Below, in pieces: positions 1 to 7,285 of a DNA stretch of 44,483 nt. The stretch is taken from NCBI GenBank assembly GCA_016929195.1, contig JAFGJG010000112.1:1-44483 (forward strand), given 5' to 3'. Source of the stretch: Thermoleophilaceae bacterium (lineage in GTDB: Bacteria > Actinomycetota > Thermoleophilia > Solirubrobacterales > Thermoleophilaceae). Position 1 is the stretch's first letter. Every line of letters starts with the position of its first letter. A model generated the notes under the pieces. That model saw nothing but the letters and a program-made list of their open reading frames with translations. It searched no databases and was not told where the DNA came from. A program made the position numbers and the translations under genes.

Positions 1-155
1 GCGGTGAGCTCCTCATCGATGATCTCGTTGCAGAGGTCGATGCACTCGTCGCAGATGTAGACGCCGGGGCCGGCGATCAGCTTCTTCACCTGCCGCTGCG
101 ACTTCCCGCAGAAGCTGCAGAGGAGCTGTTCGTTGGAGTCAGTGGGTCGGGCCAC
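1..155 (-). CDS. clpX: ATP-dependent Clp protease ATP-binding subunit ClpX (N-terminal part)
   Basis: Only the first 51 codons lie in the window; the gene runs off the left edge. The peptide is the ClpX zinc-binding domain: CSFCGKSQ at residues 13-20 and CDECIDLC at about 35-42 give the two CxxC pairs that bind zinc and recognise adaptors and substrates. ClpX is the AAA+ unfoldase that feeds proteins into ClpP, which is encoded just upstream (673-1257). The start is the GTG at 153-155, with a GGGGAG purine run about 9 bases upstream of it on the minus strand. One NTF2-like gene separates it from clpP. Confidence 0.93.
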   Translation of the reverse strand, partial: MARPTDSNEQLLCSFCGKSQRQVKKLIAGPGVYICDECIDLCNEIIDEELT

Positions 156-236
156 GCAGTGTCTCCCCGTCGCAAAGGTACCAGTGGGCGGTACCCCGGG
201 TCCCCAGCTAGATACTCGGCTGGGCCGGGCGTCCCT

Positions 237-668
237 TCAAGCGCGATCGACCTGGTCCTGAGAGCCGAGTGCCTTCAGCGCGGTCGCGCGGGCCTCGCGA
301 TCGGCCCAGATCTCGACCGCGACGACCTTCTCGTCGCGGAGCGTGTAGGCGTAGGCCCAGCGCTCCCCGACGGGCACGCCGCTGTCGCGCCCGCGGCCGT
401 GATGGGTGGCGACCAGGAGGACGCGGCCGCCTACGTCGCGGGCCTCCTCGACCTCGAAGCGATAGCCGCGGTCGAACTGGCGGAACCAGTCCCCGAACCA
501 CTCCCCCACGGCGTGCTTGCCGGTAACCCTCCCGCCGAGCAGGCCGAACCGCTCGCCGTGGGCGACGAGCTCCACGTCGTCCGCATACGCGTCCATGACC
601 GCGGCGAAGTCGCGGGCGTTGGTGTCGCGGTACTGCTTCAGGACGACGTCGACATCGGCCTGAGACAT
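237..668 (-). CDS. SnoaL/NTF2-like small protein
   Basis: A 143-residue protein of the SnoaL-like/NTF2-like alpha+beta cone fold: an N-terminal helix (residues 3-29, VDVVLKQYRDTNARDFAAVM), a conserved DDVELV strand around 30-35, a GEWFGDWFRQF segment, then alternating strands ending in VVAVEIWADREA. Members of the fold are polyketide cyclases, isomerases or small-ligand binders; nothing here fixes a reaction. It starts at the ATG 666-668, four bases after the clpP stop and 80 bases before clpX, on the same strand, so it is probably co-transcribed with both. Its insertion between clpP and clpX is the odd feature. Fold assignment fairly sure, function unknown. Confidence 0.8.
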   Translation of the reverse strand: MSQADVDVVLKQYRDTNARDFAAVMDAYADDVELVAHGERFGLLGGRVTGKHAVGEWFGDWFRQFDRGYRFEVEEARDVGGRVLLVATHHGRGRDSGVPVGERWAYAYTLRDEKVVAVEIWADREARATALKALGSQDQVDRA

Positions 669-672
669 GCGG

Positions 673-1257
<585 letters not shown>

Positions 1258-1291
1258 GGGCCGAGCAGTCTAGCGACGGTTCCGACGGGCT

Positions 1292-2689
1292 CTACGAGCC
1301 TGGAGTCCAGATCTCGGACGACTTCTGCTCGGCGTCCTTCTCGGGCGTCCAGAGCTTTTCACGGGCCTCCGCGGTGTCGATCGGGATCGGCTTCGCCCGC
1401 TCCACGATCAGGTCCACGGCCTTGCGCAGCGCGATGTCCTCGCGCAGTGCGTCGTCGGCGCCTCGCGAGCGGGCGCGCTTCAGCGCGCGCTTGACCTGCT
1501 TCTCGTTCGCCTCCGGCCCGGCCGCCTCGCGGAGGGCCTCCTCCACCTCGTCGTCTCCGACCTCGATGCCCTCGGCCTCGACGACGGCGGCCAGCACGGC
1601 CTCGCGCCGCAGTGCGGTCTCGGCGTCCTCCTCGGACTCGACCACGAGCTCCTCCTCGGTCTTGCCGGAGAGCTCGAGGTAGCGGCGCGGGTCCACGCCC
1701 TGCGCCTGTAGGCGGTGCGCGGTCCGGTGCCACATCTCGTGGGCCTTCGCATGCACGAGCTCGTGCGGTATCGAGACCTCGGAGCGCTCCACCACCGCGT
1801 CGACCGCGGCCTGCCGGAACTCGACCTCGATCGCGCGCTCGTCGGCCTCCTTGAGGCGCTCCTCGATCTCTGCGCGCAGCTCCTCGAGCGAGTCGTAGCC
1901 GCCGGCCTCGACGGCGAGGTCGTCGTCCAGCTCGGGGAGGCGCTTCTCCTTGACCTCCTTCACGCTGACCGCGAACTCCGCGTCCTTGCCGGCGAGCGGC
2001 TCGGCCGGGTAGTCGTCGGGGAAGGTGAGCGACACGGTGCGCTCGTCGCCCGCCGCTGCGCCCGCCAGCTGCTCCTCGAAGCCGGGCACGAGCCGCCCGG
2101 AGCCGAGCTCCACAACGAAGCCGCGGCCCTCGCCGCCCTCGAACTGCTCGCCGTCGACGGACCCGACGAAGTCCATGACCACGAAGTCGCCGGTGGCGGC
2201 GGCGCGCTCGACGGTCTCGAGCGACGCGAGCGACTCGCGCAGGCGGTCGAGCTCGGTCTGGACCTCGTCCGCGTCGATCGCCGGCTCGCGGCGGCCGACC
2301 TCGATCTCGCTCATGTCGCCGAGCTTGGCGGGCGGGACGATCCCGACCTCAACGGTGAAGGCGAGCGCCGAACCCTTCTCGGGCAGGTCGCCCAGGTCGA
2401 TGCTCGGGTCGCCGACGGTCGTGACGCCCGCCTCGGAGACCGCCTCCTCGTACCAGCCCGGGAGCCCGCGCCGGACGGCCTCGTCGAGGACGGCCTCGCG
2501 GCCGACCTGCTGGAGCACGACCTGAGGCGGCACCTTGCCGCTCCGGAAGCCGGGGACCTTGAGCGAGCGCCCGATCTCCTCGGCGGCGGTGCGGAGCTCC
2601 CGCTCGAGCGCCTCGCTCGGCACCTCCACCTCGAGGCGGATGCGCGAGTCGCCGAGCTCCGTCGCGTTCGTCTTCAGGGCGGCGGCCAT
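1292..2689 (-). CDS. tig: Trigger factor (ribosome-associated chaperone/peptidyl-prolyl isomerase)
   Basis: Trigger factor binds ribosomal protein L23 at the exit tunnel and shelters nascent chains. The N-terminal ribosome-binding domain carries the signature VPGFRSGKVPPQVV (about residues 45-58). An FKBP-type isomerase domain follows at roughly 160-250 (DFVVMDFVGSVDG, LVPGFEEQL, FPDDYPAEPLAGKDA), then a long helical, acidic C-terminal substrate-cradling domain. From ATG 2687-2689 it is 465 residues. An in-frame TTG four codons upstream (2699-2701) would add MSAH; neither start has a clear Shine-Dalgarno, so a leaderless or weak site is likely. It heads the tig-clpP-(NTF2)-clpX run. Confidence 0.96.
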   Translation of the reverse strand: MAAALKTNATELGDSRIRLEVEVPSEALERELRTAAEEIGRSLKVPGFRSGKVPPQVVLQQVGREAVLDEAVRRGLPGWYEEAVSEAGVTTVGDPSIDLGDLPEKGSALAFTVEVGIVPPAKLGDMSEIEVGRREPAIDADEVQTELDRLRESLASLETVERAAATGDFVVMDFVGSVDGEQFEGGEGRGFVVELGSGRLVPGFEEQLAGAAAGDERTVSLTFPDDYPAEPLAGKDAEFAVSVKEVKEKRLPELDDDLAVEAGGYDSLEELRAEIEERLKEADERAIEVEFRQAAVDAVVERSEVSIPHELVHAKAHEMWHRTAHRLQAQGVDPRRYLELSGKTEEELVVESEEDAETALRREAVLAAVVEAEGIEVGDDEVEEALREAAGPEANEKQVKRALKRARSRGADDALREDIALRKAVDLIVERAKPIPIDTAEAREKLWTPEKDAEQKSSEIWTPGS

Positions 2690-2715
2690 ATGCGCGCTCA
2701 AGATAGCGTGGCGCC

Positions 2716-2883
2716 GTGCTCCGACTTCGGCGCGGACCCGTCGAGCGCCTGGCGGCCTGGGTCTACACCGGGCCGCCCGGCCATGCCTGGAGCGCCCTGG
2801 CGGACATCGCCGTCTTCTGGGCGCGCTGGGCGCGTCAGCGCATGCTGCCGGGGGCGGGAAGCCGCCCGAGCAGCCGCCGGTAG
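2716..2883 (+). CDS. Small conserved-looking protein of unknown function (55 aa)
   Basis: A short GTG-started frame (2716-2718) that ends at TAG 2881-2883. The central part, TGPPGHAWSALADIAVFWAR, followed by WARQR, reads like a real small protein: an aromatic, amphipathic or membrane-skimming helix followed by a basic tail. Its 3' end overlaps the 3' end of the opposite-strand M14/amidase gene by 49 bases, and it starts 27 bases from the tig start, so it would be divergent from tig. From memory, similar short proteins with a GHxWSxxADxxVxWAR pattern occur in related actinobacteria, but I cannot check this. Chance ORFs of this size are common at this GC content. Confidence 0.5.
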   Translation: MLRLRRGPVERLAAWVYTGPPGHAWSALADIAVFWARWARQRMLPGAGSRPSSRR

Positions 2884-4121
2884 CGGTCCATCGACGCGGG
2901 TCCCATGTCGCCGTGGGTCTGGGTGCGGAGCCGGGCCACGCGCTCGCGGTGGAACCGGCTCGACAGGCTCTCGGCGTGGCCGATGACGTTGCGGGTCCTG
3001 ATGCCGTGGCGCCCCTGGAGCGAGCGGGTCAGCCGCAGGGAGGCGCGCATCTGGCGCGGGTTGCCGAGCACCTGTCCGTCGCTCGTGCCCACGTGCTCGA
3101 TCCCGATCGCCGTCCAGTTGAGCCCGACGGTGTGGCGGCACATGATGCTGGTGGGGACGAGCCGGTAGACGCTGCCGTCGCGGTCGATCACGAAGTGGGC
3201 GCACACGCCGGGCAGCTCGCCGAGCTCCACGTCGGGCGCGTCGGAGGCGAAGGTGTTGAAGACGGGGGCGAATGTGCTCGTGGCGGTGTGGTGCTCGACG
3301 ATCACGCGCGGGCGCCGCAGGCGGTGGTCGTCGATGCCGTAGTGGCGTCGCGCGTAAGCCCGCATCTCCGCCTTGCGCCGAGCGCCGAACGGGATCGGCT
3401 TCGAGGTGACCGGCTGCGGCGCGACCGCGCGCGCCAGCGCGAGGGCGGCGCGCGCGTGCCTGGCGACGTACGCGCGTGGAGGCTGGCCGCCGTGCAGCTC
3501 GACGACGAACGCCGTGTCGCCCGGGAAGCGCCGGTTCTGCCAGCCGACCGCCGTGCCGTGGTAGCGCGGGAGCCCCTCGCGGGGGAGCCCCGAGCGGCGC
3601 GAGTAGAGCCGCTCGAGCTGCGCGTCGCCGGTGGAGCGCACGACGATCCGGAGCGCCTGGTGGTACCAGAGCGTGACCCGCGGCCGCACGCGCTCGACGA
3701 AGCGGGCGAGCGCCTGCGTCTCCGGCTCGGAGGCCGGTCCGGAGCCGGAGTGATACGTGTCGAACGGGCCTCCGTCGGCCTGCCAGCGGTAGGGGAAGTT
3801 CCGGTTGAGGTCGACGCCGTTGGCGTTCTGGCGGGACCCGGCGGCGTGCCCGTCCGGGTTCAGGTCCGGGATGAGCCAGAGCGCCGTGCCGCGCGGCGGC
3901 GCCGAGCGCCGCAGCCGCGCCACGATCGCCCGCCCCGCCGGCTCGTCGCCGTGCACGGAGCCGACCACGAGGAGCTTCACGCGCGCCCGGGCCGGGCCGA
4001 CTCGGAACGCCCTGATCGGCGTTCCGCGGACGGAGCTGCCGATCACCTCGGTGTTCGCCGCCGGCGCCGCCTGGGGCGCCGCCGCGAGCGCCGAGAGCAT
4101 CAGGGTGAGGACGTGCAGCAT
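2835..4121 (-). CDS. Secreted M14-family carboxypeptidase fused to an N-acetylmuramoyl-L-alanine amidase domain
   Basis: 428 residues from ATG 4119-4121, chosen because a strong GGAGG lies two bases upstream of it and a signal peptide (LHVLTLMLSALAAAPQAAPA) follows directly. Residues 25-230 are an M14 zinc peptidase of the MpaA type: HxxE zinc ligands His57 and Glu60 (GSVHGDEPAG), the VDLNRNFPYRW substrate loop, third ligand His154 (LWYHQAL) and catalytic Glu209 (FVVELHGG). Residues 270-400 form an Amidase_2/PGRP-like domain (VIVEHHTATST, AHFVIDRDGSVYRLVP, CRHTVGLNWTAIGIEHVG, GHAES). M14 MpaA-like enzymes cut gamma-D-Glu-diaminopimelate bonds and Amidase_2 enzymes cut MurNAc-L-Ala bonds, so this is probably a two-headed peptidoglycan hydrolase. 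It is divergent from RNase D. Confidence 0.86.
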   Translation of the reverse strand: MLHVLTLMLSALAAAPQAAPAANTEVIGSSVRGTPIRAFRVGPARARVKLLVVGSVHGDEPAGRAIVARLRRSAPPRGTALWLIPDLNPDGHAAGSRQNANGVDLNRNFPYRWQADGGPFDTYHSGSGPASEPETQALARFVERVRPRVTLWYHQALRIVVRSTGDAQLERLYSRRSGLPREGLPRYHGTAVGWQNRRFPGDTAFVVELHGGQPPRAYVARHARAALALARAVAPQPVTSKPIPFGARRKAEMRAYARRHYGIDDHRLRRPRVIVEHHTATSTFAPVFNTFASDAPDVELGELPGVCAHFVIDRDGSVYRLVPTSIMCRHTVGLNWTAIGIEHVGTSDGQVLGNPRQMRASLRLTRSLQGRHGIRTRNVIGHAESLSSRFHRERVARLRTQTHGDMGPASMDRYRRLLGRLPAPGSMR

Positions 4122-4200
4122 TTCCTCCGAGTATGGCTTCGGCGCGCACGCGGCCGAGCCGCGTGCTCCCGCGCGGCGCCGGGGAGGTAGATTCGCCTCC

Positions 4201-5367
4201 GTGATCGCCGACCTAGCGGCCCGGGCGTCGTCCGAGCGCCGGCTCGCGATCGACACCGAGTTCGTGTCCGAGCGGCGCTACCGCGCCCTTCTCTGCCTGG
4301 TCCAGGTCGCCGTGCCGGACCCGGCCGGCCCAGACGGCGTCCGCACGGAGGTCATCGACCCGCTCGCCGAGGGGTTCGACCCGGCGTCCACCCAGCCGCT
4401 GGCCGAGGTGCTGGCGGACCCCGAGGTGGAGATCGTCGTCCACGCCGGGCGCCAGGACGTGGCGATCCTCCGGCGCGCCTGGCGGACCGAGATCAACAAC
4501 ATCTTCGACACCCAGGTCGCGGCGGGCTTCGTCGGGCTCGGGAACCAGGAGGGCTACGAGTCGCTCGTGCGCAAGGTCATGGGGACGCGGCTGAAGGGCT
4601 CGGAGGGCTTCACGCGCTGGGACCGCCGGCCGCTGACCGAGCAGCAGCTCGAGTACGCCGCCGACGACGCGCGCTGCCTGCTCGAGCTGGGCGAGCGGCT
4701 CGAGAAGCGGCTCGACGACCAGGGCCGCCTTGAGTGGGCGCGCGAGGAGTGCCGCGCGCTCGAGGACGTCAGCGACGAGCGCCCACCCGAGCGGATGTAC
4801 GAGCGGCTGCCGCGGCTGGCCCGGCTGTCGGAGAAGGGCCGCGCCGTGGCGCGCGAGCTCGTGGAGTGGCGGGAGGGCATCGCGGAGTCCATGGACCGGC
4901 CGGCCGGTTTCGTCCTCCCCGACCAGGCGCTGATGGAGCTGGCCCGGAGGTCGCCGACCGACCGCAACGGGCTCGAGCAGATCCGGGGCCTCCCGCCGCA
5001 GACGATGCACCGCCGCGGCGACCAGCTGCTGGCGGCGATCGCGCGCGGCGCCGAGCGCGAGGCGCCGCCGACCCCCGAGACTCCCCCGGCGCGGGACTCG
5101 GGCGATGCGCCGCTCGTCTCGCTCGCCCAGGCGCTCGTGCGCCAGCGGTCCATCGACAGCGGCGTGGCCGTCGAGCTGATCGCCACCCAGTCCGAGCTCG
5201 CCGCCCTGGTCACCGCCGCCCGGCGCGGCGAGGACGGCGCCGGGCTGCGGGTTACGGAGGGGTGGCGCCGGGAACTGGTCGGGGACGAGCTGCGCGAGCT
5301 CCTGGCCGGAAGGCGCCGGCTCGAGGTGGGACCCGATCGAACTCTCCAGGTGACGGAGAAGTCATGA
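4201..5367 (+). CDS. rnd: Ribonuclease D family 3'-5' exonuclease
   Basis: 388 residues from GTG 4201, which follows a GGGGAGG ribosome site at 4180-4186 a little further upstream than usual. The DEDDy exonuclease domain is complete: Asp18 and Glu20 (LAIDTEFVSERRY), Asp86 (VVHAGRQDVAIL), Tyr152 and Asp156 (YAADDARCLLEL). An HRDC-type helical nucleic-acid-binding domain follows at about 200-285 (ELVEWREGIAESMDRP... LPDQALMELARRSP), then a variable tail. RNase D trims 3' ends of tRNA and other stable RNAs. The last bases overlap the next gene as ATGA, so the two are translationally coupled. It is divergent from the M14/amidase gene. Confidence 0.94.
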   Translation: MIADLAARASSERRLAIDTEFVSERRYRALLCLVQVAVPDPAGPDGVRTEVIDPLAEGFDPASTQPLAEVLADPEVEIVVHAGRQDVAILRRAWRTEINNIFDTQVAAGFVGLGNQEGYESLVRKVMGTRLKGSEGFTRWDRRPLTEQQLEYAADDARCLLELGERLEKRLDDQGRLEWAREECRALEDVSDERPPERMYERLPRLARLSEKGRAVARELVEWREGIAESMDRPAGFVLPDQALMELARRSPTDRNGLEQIRGLPPQTMHRRGDQLLAAIARGAEREAPPTPETPPARDSGDAPLVSLAQALVRQRSIDSGVAVELIATQSELAALVTAARRGEDGAGLRVTEGWRRELVGDELRELLAGRRRLEVGPDRTLQVTEKS

Positions 5368-5846
5368 ACCGCAAGCTGCTCAGCATCTATCTGAACGACC
5401 ATCTGGCCGGCTCGACGGCGGGCGCGGAGCTCGCGCGGCGCGCGGCCGGCTCGAACGAGGGCACCGAGTACGGGACCTTCCTGTCGACGCTCGCCGGCGA
5501 GATCCAGGAGGACCGCGAGAGCCTCCAGGACATCATGAGGCGCCTCGAGTTCGGCGAGGACATCCCGAAGAAGGTCGCGGCCTGGACCGCCGAGAAGGTC
5601 GGCAGGCTCAAGCCGAACGGGCAGCTGCGCGGCTACTCCCCGCTCAGCAGGGTGGTCGAGCTGGAGGGCCTCGCTCTCGGGATCACCGGCAAGCTCGCGC
5701 TGTGGAAGGCCCTCCTCGAGCTCGTGGACGAGGAGCCGCGCCTGAAGGCCGCAGAGTTGAAGCGGCTGCGCGAGCGCGCCGAGCGCCAGCAGCGTGACGT
5801 GGAGGAGCGCCGCCTCCGCGCCGTGAGCGAGACGTTCCGCGGCTAG
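5364..5846 (+). CDS. Conserved hypothetical helical protein coupled to RNase D
   Basis: 160 residues, started by the ATG at 5364-5366 that overlaps the RNase D stop. No family I can name with certainty. The sequence is almost entirely helical: an N-terminal LLSIYLNDHLAGSTAGAELARRAA segment, a charged TLAGEIQEDRESLQDIMRRL helix, a middle region (LKPNGQLRGYSPLSRVVELE) and a C-terminal Arg/Glu-rich coiled region (KRLRERAERQQRDVEERRLR). The LND-LAGS-AGAELARR opening recalls four-helix bundle proteins. No signal peptide or membrane segment, so cytoplasmic. Its stop codon shares a CTAG with the stop of the converging lipoprotein gene. Confidence 0.85.
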   Translation: MNRKLLSIYLNDHLAGSTAGAELARRAAGSNEGTEYGTFLSTLAGEIQEDRESLQDIMRRLEFGEDIPKKVAAWTAEKVGRLKPNGQLRGYSPLSRVVELEGLALGITGKLALWKALLELVDEEPRLKAAELKRLRERAERQQRDVEERRLRAVSETFRG

Positions 5847-6445
5847 CGCGCGACCCGCTTCAGGACCCCGTCGAGGCGCCGGAACGAGGCGCCGGTCCCG
5901 CGCCGCGGCCCGCCGAGCCAGGCGACCATGACGGTCCCGCCGGCGTAGAACGCGTGGGCGGTGTGGAGACGGTCGCCGAGGGGGTCGGTCTCTGCACGCC
6001 AGACGATTCCGCGCGCGTCGGGCATGGCCGCAGGGACGATGTCATCGAGGCCGCCCACGTCGACCAGCCTGTGCCCGCCCTTCGCGACGTAGAGGGAGAA
6101 GCTGCCGAAGCGCTCGAGCGCGTCGTCCGGAAGCGGGTTGCCCCGGGCGTCGGCCGTCGGGAGGCTCAGCACCGCGTGGCGCGCGGACGCGCTCTCGACG
6201 ACGAGCCGCTCGCCGGTTTCGCGCTCGAACCCCTCCACGACCTCCTCCGGCGGCGGGCCGGCCACCTTCCGCTCGGCCGGGAGCTGCGCTCGGACGGCGC
6301 TGCGCTGCGCGGGTGTCTTCGCCGCCGCGAGCCGTGCCGATCCGTCGATGACGGGCGTGTCGGAGCCGCCGTCGGAGGCTTCCTCCGAGGAGCAGCCGGC
6401 GAGGGCGATCGCGAGGGCGGCGGCGAACGTGCTTGCGCGGCGCAT
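5843..6445 (-). CDS. Putative lipoprotein under a metal-type operator
   Basis: 200 residues. A typical lipoprotein signal peptide ends in the lipobox LAGC with lipidated Cys18 (MRRASTFAAALAIALAGCSS), followed by a disordered Ser/Gly/Glu linker. The mature domain (about 60-200) has no motif I recognise; it contains ADARGNPLPDDALERFGSFSLYV, which resembles predicted beta-sandwich secreted proteins of actinobacteria. The most telling feature is its position: its ATG (6443-6445) begins inside the palindrome TTAGGGTACCCTAA, and the FhuC-like ATPase starts 15 bases away on the other strand. This suggests co-regulation with the metal transporter, perhaps as an accessory envelope protein. Function unknown. 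Confidence 0.85.
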   Translation of the reverse strand: MRRASTFAAALAIALAGCSSEEASDGGSDTPVIDGSARLAAAKTPAQRSAVRAQLPAERKVAGPPPEEVVEGFERETGERLVVESASARHAVLSLPTADARGNPLPDDALERFGSFSLYVAKGGHRLVDVGGLDDIVPAAMPDARGIVWRAETDPLGDRLHTAHAFYAGGTVMVAWLGGPRRGTGASFRRLDGVLKRVAR

Positions 6446-6458
6446 TAGGGTACCCTAA
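6445..6458. promoter_or_regulatory. Metal-regulator box (14-bp palindrome), site 1
   Basis: TTAGGGTACCCTAA is a perfect palindrome. Its first base is shared with the start codon of the minus-strand lipoprotein, and it ends two bases before the ATG of the FhuC-like ATPase. The half-site TTAGG resembles the outer part of DtxR/IdeR boxes, but the spacing is four bases instead of nine. On the minus strand TAGGGT plus six bases leads exactly to the lipoprotein ATG, as expected for the -10 element of a leaderless promoter. The same motif recurs at 10168-10195, 16035-16048 and 32574-32601. Confidence 0.8.
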
Positions 6459-6460
6459 CC

Positions 6461-7285
6461 ATGGCCCTGCGAGCCGACGCCCTCACCCTCGCATACGACA
6501 GCCGCGTGGCCGTCAGCGACGTGGACCTGGAGGTTCTCGAGGGGGCCGTCACCGCGATCGTCGGCGCCAACGCGAGCGGCAAGTCGACGCTCCTGCGCGG
6601 GCTCGCGCGGCTGCTGCGGCCCCGCTCCGGCTCCGTCCTGCTGGACGGAGCCGATATCGCGACGCTCAGGACACGGGAAGTGGCGCGGCGCATCGGGCTC
6701 CTCCCCCAGGCCCCGGTGGTGCCCGACGCGATCACCGTCGAGGAGCTCGTCGCCCGCGGGCGCTATCCGCACCAGCGCCTCCTTCGCCCGATGTCCCGGG
6801 AGGACCGGGACGAGGTCGAGCGGGCGCTCGCCGCGACCGGAGTCGAGGACCTGCGCGACCGCCTGCTGGACGAGCTCTCCGGCGGGCAGCGCCAGCGCGC
6901 CTGGATCGCGATGGTGCTCGCGCAGGAGACGCCGCTGCTGCTGCTGGACGAGCCGACCACCTACCTCGACCTGGCGCACCAGATCGAGGTGCTCGACCTG
7001 CTCGAGGACCTCAACCGCGGCGAGGGCAGAACCGTCGTGATGGTGCTCCACGACCTGAATCAGGCCTGCCGCTACGCCTCCCACGTGGTCGCGCTCCTCG
7101 ACGGCCGCGTCCACGCCGTCGGGCGACCCGCCGAGATCGTGGACGAGGAGTTGATCGAGACGGTCTTCGGAGTGCACGCGCGGGTCGTCCCCGACCCCGT
7201 CCGGGGTACCCCGATGTGCGTGCCGCTGGGCCGCGGCGATCAGGCCGCCACCGCCCTTCCGCGCAGCAGCAGCCACCCGAGATAG
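6461..7285 (+). CDS. Iron-siderophore/metallophore ABC transporter ATPase (FhuC/FepC-like)
   Basis: 274 residues. All ATPase motifs are present: Walker A GANASGKST (35-43), Q-loop LLPQAP (80-85), signature LSGGQRQR (139-146), Walker B LLLLDEP (159-165) and the switch His197 (VLHD). The RGRYPHQ stretch after the Q-loop and TTYLDLAHQIEVLDLL are typical of FhuC/FepC/BtuD-type importers. It powers uptake of chelated metal through the neighbouring permease. It is the only ATPase of this type in the window, although there are two permeases, so it may serve both. The ATG is two bases from the 6445-6458 box, so the message is nearly leaderless. Its 3' end overlaps the converging permease gene by 46 bases. 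Confidence 0.93.
   Translation: MALRADALTLAYDSRVAVSDVDLEVLEGAVTAIVGANASGKSTLLRGLARLLRPRSGSVLLDGADIATLRTREVARRIGLLPQAPVVPDAITVEELVARGRYPHQRLLRPMSREDRDEVERALAATGVEDLRDRLLDELSGGQRQRAWIAMVLAQETPLLLLDEPTTYLDLAHQIEVLDLLEDLNRGEGRTVVMVLHDLNQACRYASHVVALLDGRVHAVGRPAEIVDEELIETVFGVHARVVPDPVRGTPMCVPLGRGDQAATALPRSSSHPR

Noticed and set aside
181-200. Two GGTACC-like repeats downstream of clpX start
   Set aside because: Short restriction-site-like palindromes with no matching copies; no function can be supported.
2535-4190. Plus-strand open frame of about 550 codons opposite tig and the M14/amidase gene
   Set aside because: Spans two unrelated minus-strand genes and shows only Arg/Pro/Ala-rich shadow composition.
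5841-5848. Converging genes sharing CTAG for both stop codons (also at 39798-39801)
   Set aside because: A neat packing effect, explained by TAG being complementary to CTA; no sign of further function.
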